Source: Rhyzopertha dominica (lineage: Eukaryota > Arthropoda > Insecta > Coleoptera > Bostrichidae). From it: 64,000 nucleotides of DNA. Shown here piece by piece: positions 61,140 to 64,000 of the stretch; position 1 is the stretch's first letter; every line of letters begins with the position of its first letter. The stretch spans positions 81,840,680-81,904,679 of the forward strand of contig QCXZ01000137.1 of assembly GCA_025024175.1 (NCBI GenBank). The letters are read 5' to 3'. Made by a program: the position numbers and the translations under genes. The notes below the pieces were generated by a model. The model had not been told where the DNA came from and searched no databases. It saw nothing but the letters and a program-made list of their open reading frames with translations.

Positions 61140-61799
61140 GACTAACGACAACAATACAGTAGTTAGCACATGGATGAGGGAAATCGAAAAAGTGTGAGAC
61201 AAAAATTCTTCTGGTTTGTATACAAAAGGCGCAGGACATCTAGCGGCAGCAACTGCGTGCATATTTTGCTTTGCTGAAATGGTCTTCTAAGTATATGTAA
61301 GCAGAGCTTAACGTTATTAAAATGTGTTCAAACTACTCTTGGAGCTTCATTTCAAGAACAGTTAGTTGTATAAAATATCGTCCAAGACCAAATTTCTAAA
61401 GAATTTTATACTTTAAGACTTTTTTTAATAAAGCCAAATGTCATTTAGTGCAAAAAATAAGATATTTACAAAAAAAACGCGACAATATCTTAACTAGTAT
61501 ATATCAGATTCTATGGTATATTTTAGCTAACTTATAAAACGTAAAATTAAAGTGTTATGGGAGTTTTGATCTAATTATCATTCATTGCGATGTCGAATCG
61601 CTATTTGATCGAACTACAATATTTGTAAATGCTTTAACCATTTCTACATGTAACCTATGTTTGATTTCTATATCTATATCCAACTTCTCTGTAAGGAGCG
61701 CAAACAAAATCTTTTTTTATGAAAACCTGCAAATGCTTTTGAAGCAACTGAATCTACAACTTAAAGGAAAATGATCACGATCGCAAATCAATGCAAAAC

Positions 61800-61910
61800 A
61801 ACTATTGTATTAACAATGCATTACAAAAAATTCACCAGAGGTTAAATCTGATGATCTAGCAGGACAGAACGTTGGACCACATCGTCCTAGCCAACTACCG
61901 TCCGTCACAT
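61800..61910 (-). mobile_element. Tc1/mariner-like transposase relic
   Basis: The minus strand reads WLGRCGPTFCPARSSDLTSG then EFF, clearly derived from WIGRRGP..WPARSPDLTPLDFF, and stops soon after. A fifth small piece of the family seen at 1180, 5850, 15170 and 34105. Confidence 0.7.
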
Positions 61911-63790
61911 CGATATTATATGTTCAATCGTAATTTCAAATTCGATTCCTCTCGAAGTAACAATAATTCATTAGAAAGATATTGCAGTATCATTTGTCTT
62001 TAATTATACTATAAAAAAATAGCGTCCAATTCAGTTTCTGCTTTAACCATTTACATTCTACAGTTGAATAATTTATATTATACAGATTAACATTCCCGTG
62101 ATAGGCCGCTTCATACGTAAATCAGGTGACAGTTTTCGTGCCATCTTTTTTCATTTTAGACTTACCCAAAAATTGTACCACAACACGACCGAAAGTACTC
62201 CTTGATGGTCAATACGTTCTGTGAAACCTATGTTAGCCGTCTAAATAATATGTTTGTTGTAGTATTATGCACTTACAGAATTTTATAAACTGAAAAAGCT
62301 ATCAGGAAAAGGACAAAATATAGTGTTGCATTTATGATTCGGTTAGCAAATTCCGATAAGCAAATGTGTACAAAATGAAACGAAGACAAAACTGCAAATT
62401 TGGAACTTTTATGCAAAACTACGTTAATGTAGTAAATAATTGTTTTTTTAATTGACAAGAGGTAGAATTAGTGATAGGACTTGTACCTCTAGTACCTAGC
62501 AACAGCTGAAAATATTAACTTACAAAAACCATACGTTATAATTAGTTTTAGCTGGATGACCATTACAGTAATCAGTATATTACAAATTTATAATATGTAA
62601 AGGAAACGAGTGTGGTAAAAGTTTCCTAAACTATAAAAAGTGTTCAAAATATTCCATAAAGCTTCCCTTTCTTGCTGTCAAAGTTGCATAATAATGGCTA
62701 TTTTTCAACACATTCTTTCATCCCACCCAAAAGAATAACGTAAGTTGTAAATATTTAATTTATTTGGCGTCATACATATTCTTGATTCACGGTCCACAAT
62801 AAACCTTCAGCAGTAAAGCGCGTGCCGTACATAACAGGTAAACATATCCGCACGATCGAGTAAAAATTTTACGGATCATAACTTTAGCGAAACGTTTGAT
62901 ACCAAGTTCATGAGTAATGCGAAGCAATTCCAACGACGACGGTTTACGGTTTCAGCTTCTGGGTAGGATAATTTTACGGTGTATACAAAGTCTAGCCACA
63001 AGCTGTGTAGAGATTAATTACTCGAGAATAAAGGTGGTAGGAAAAGAATAGAACCAAGGTGTCCAAGAAGATGCATATTAGTTAGCTTGTTGCACTGTAA
63101 ACGGCACTAACTACATAAATCATTTGGTATAACGTGAAATTTATTTTAAGCAAAATAGTAACTATTATTTTGAAAATAATAATAAAAACCTGTACGATAT
63201 TTCTAGGGCATCATTTATACCTGCAGAATGAATTGACGGTATAAAATTTACGTTATGCCATATAGAAAGTGAATACTGACGTACTGTAAATATTTTCTAT
63301 TTTACCACAACGCAAATAACTGCCCTATTTATATGTTTGCTTGAGAAAATCCCTACTTAAAATAGCACTTTCGTTCTCAGGTGTTAATGCAGTGTGAAGA
63401 ACATCGGAATTTCATCTGTGTTAACGCAAAAACATGTTGAAATCCACTTTAAATATAGACTAGTAGTTGCGCCCTATTAAGAGAAACATAAAAGGTGGTA
63501 TATACTTTTTCTGCTCTAGAATGAAAAATGTGGCGCCTAAATGTTATATCGTAATCGTATTTCGTAAATAAGACGTCGATTTTCCAGTGCATTACATATT
63601 TGATTAAAACGTAAACAGATAGACGTGAACAAATAAACATTTCTTGAAAAGCTTGGGATTTGGAAGCTTCCGAAGTTCGTACGATAAAGTGTGAATCTAG
63701 TTCACCCCAGTATAATGATGCCAACGATTTGAGCACTGTTTAAAACCAATCAATTTCTTATGGAACATTTATGAACAAAAATCAGGTTGT
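61911..63790. other. gene-free stretch upstream of CAP exons
   Basis: AT-rich DNA, possibly a CAP intron or upstream region. No coding exon, RNA gene or repeat was recognised. Confidence 0.35.
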
Positions 63791-63793
63791 GCG

Positions 63794-64000
63794 ATGGGTT
63801 CACCCCTAAGTCTTACAGTGGCCAATTTGTTTATGAAAAAATTAGACGACGTAGCGATCAACACTTTTCAGTTTAAGCCAAAATGCTGATGTAGATATGT
63901 AAATGATACTTCTGTTATTGGGCCCCACGGTGTAGAAGAGTTAGATAGGTTTCTAAATCATTTAAACGGTCAAAATCCTGACATAATGACTATGGATTTA
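63794..64000 (+). mobile_element. Penelope-like element reverse transcriptase relic (runs off the window)
   Basis: The + frame reads MGSPLSLTVANLFMKKLDD, then FQFKPKC, a stop, CRYVNDTSVIGPHGVEELDR and FLNHLNGQNPDI. The MGSPLSP-x-x-A-N-L and RYVDDT-F-x-x-x-P-H-G blocks are typical of Penelope-like elements. The catalytic YVDD is YVND here and there is an in-frame stop, so this copy is dead. It continues to the right of the window. Confidence 0.8.

Noticed and set aside
1..64000. tRNA or rRNA genes, CRISPR arrays, long satellite arrays
   Set aside because: I looked for T-loop GGTTCGA-type words with matching A boxes and for regularly spaced repeats and found none that hold up. Only short ATT and TTACA micro-repeats are present.

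Overview
This is an AT-rich, intron-bearing animal nuclear DNA window, almost certainly from an insect. The evidence is the gene set, introns with GT..AG borders, arthropod-style TCAGT initiators, and scattered decayed Tc1/mariner, RTE-type LINE and Penelope-like elements. A beetle would fit, but the order is a guess. There are no CRISPR arrays, operons or bacterial features.

Layout. (1) Positions 1-782 (+) hold the 3' end of a gene I do not firmly recognise; its C-terminus loosely resembles the GPRIN family. (2) Positions 7143-8213 (-) hold a two-exon cyclophilin A-type gene with an N-terminal extension that looks mitochondrial. (3) Positions 9261-14971 (+) hold a complete CCAR1-type gene of eight exons, divergent from the cyclophilin across about 1 kb. 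(4) Positions 16430-21578 (-) hold a complete S-adenosylmethionine synthetase gene. It has a duplicated, probably mutually exclusive exon and a candidate TATA+Inr promoter near 22704-22736. It converges with CCAR1. (5) From 28988 to at least 60444 (-) lies a very large CAP/sorbin-SH3 gene: a SoHo domain, three SH3 domains, a 33-nt microexon, a 63-nt proline-rich exon and a 4.3-kb coding exon. I can join 17 coding exons in phase. The 5' end of the gene lies beyond the window or in exons I cannot see.

The rest is intron and intergenic DNA with relics of mobile elements: at least five pieces of one Tc1/mariner-like transposase family, one classical mariner piece, an RTE-like LINE in inverted halves, an RNase H-bearing LINE piece, a SWIM-like C-terminal transposase relic, a Penelope-like reverse transcriptase running off the right end, and a foldback element inside a CCAR1 intron.

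I found no undescribed multi-gene system. The most informative features are splice architectures. The Sam-S exon pair swaps the loop that gates the active site. The CAP gene carries several phase-symmetric optional exons, including the giant one with internal repeats, and three GC-richer islands that could be internal or upstream promoters. All exon borders were read by eye from splice signals and reading-phase continuity; none has transcript support here.
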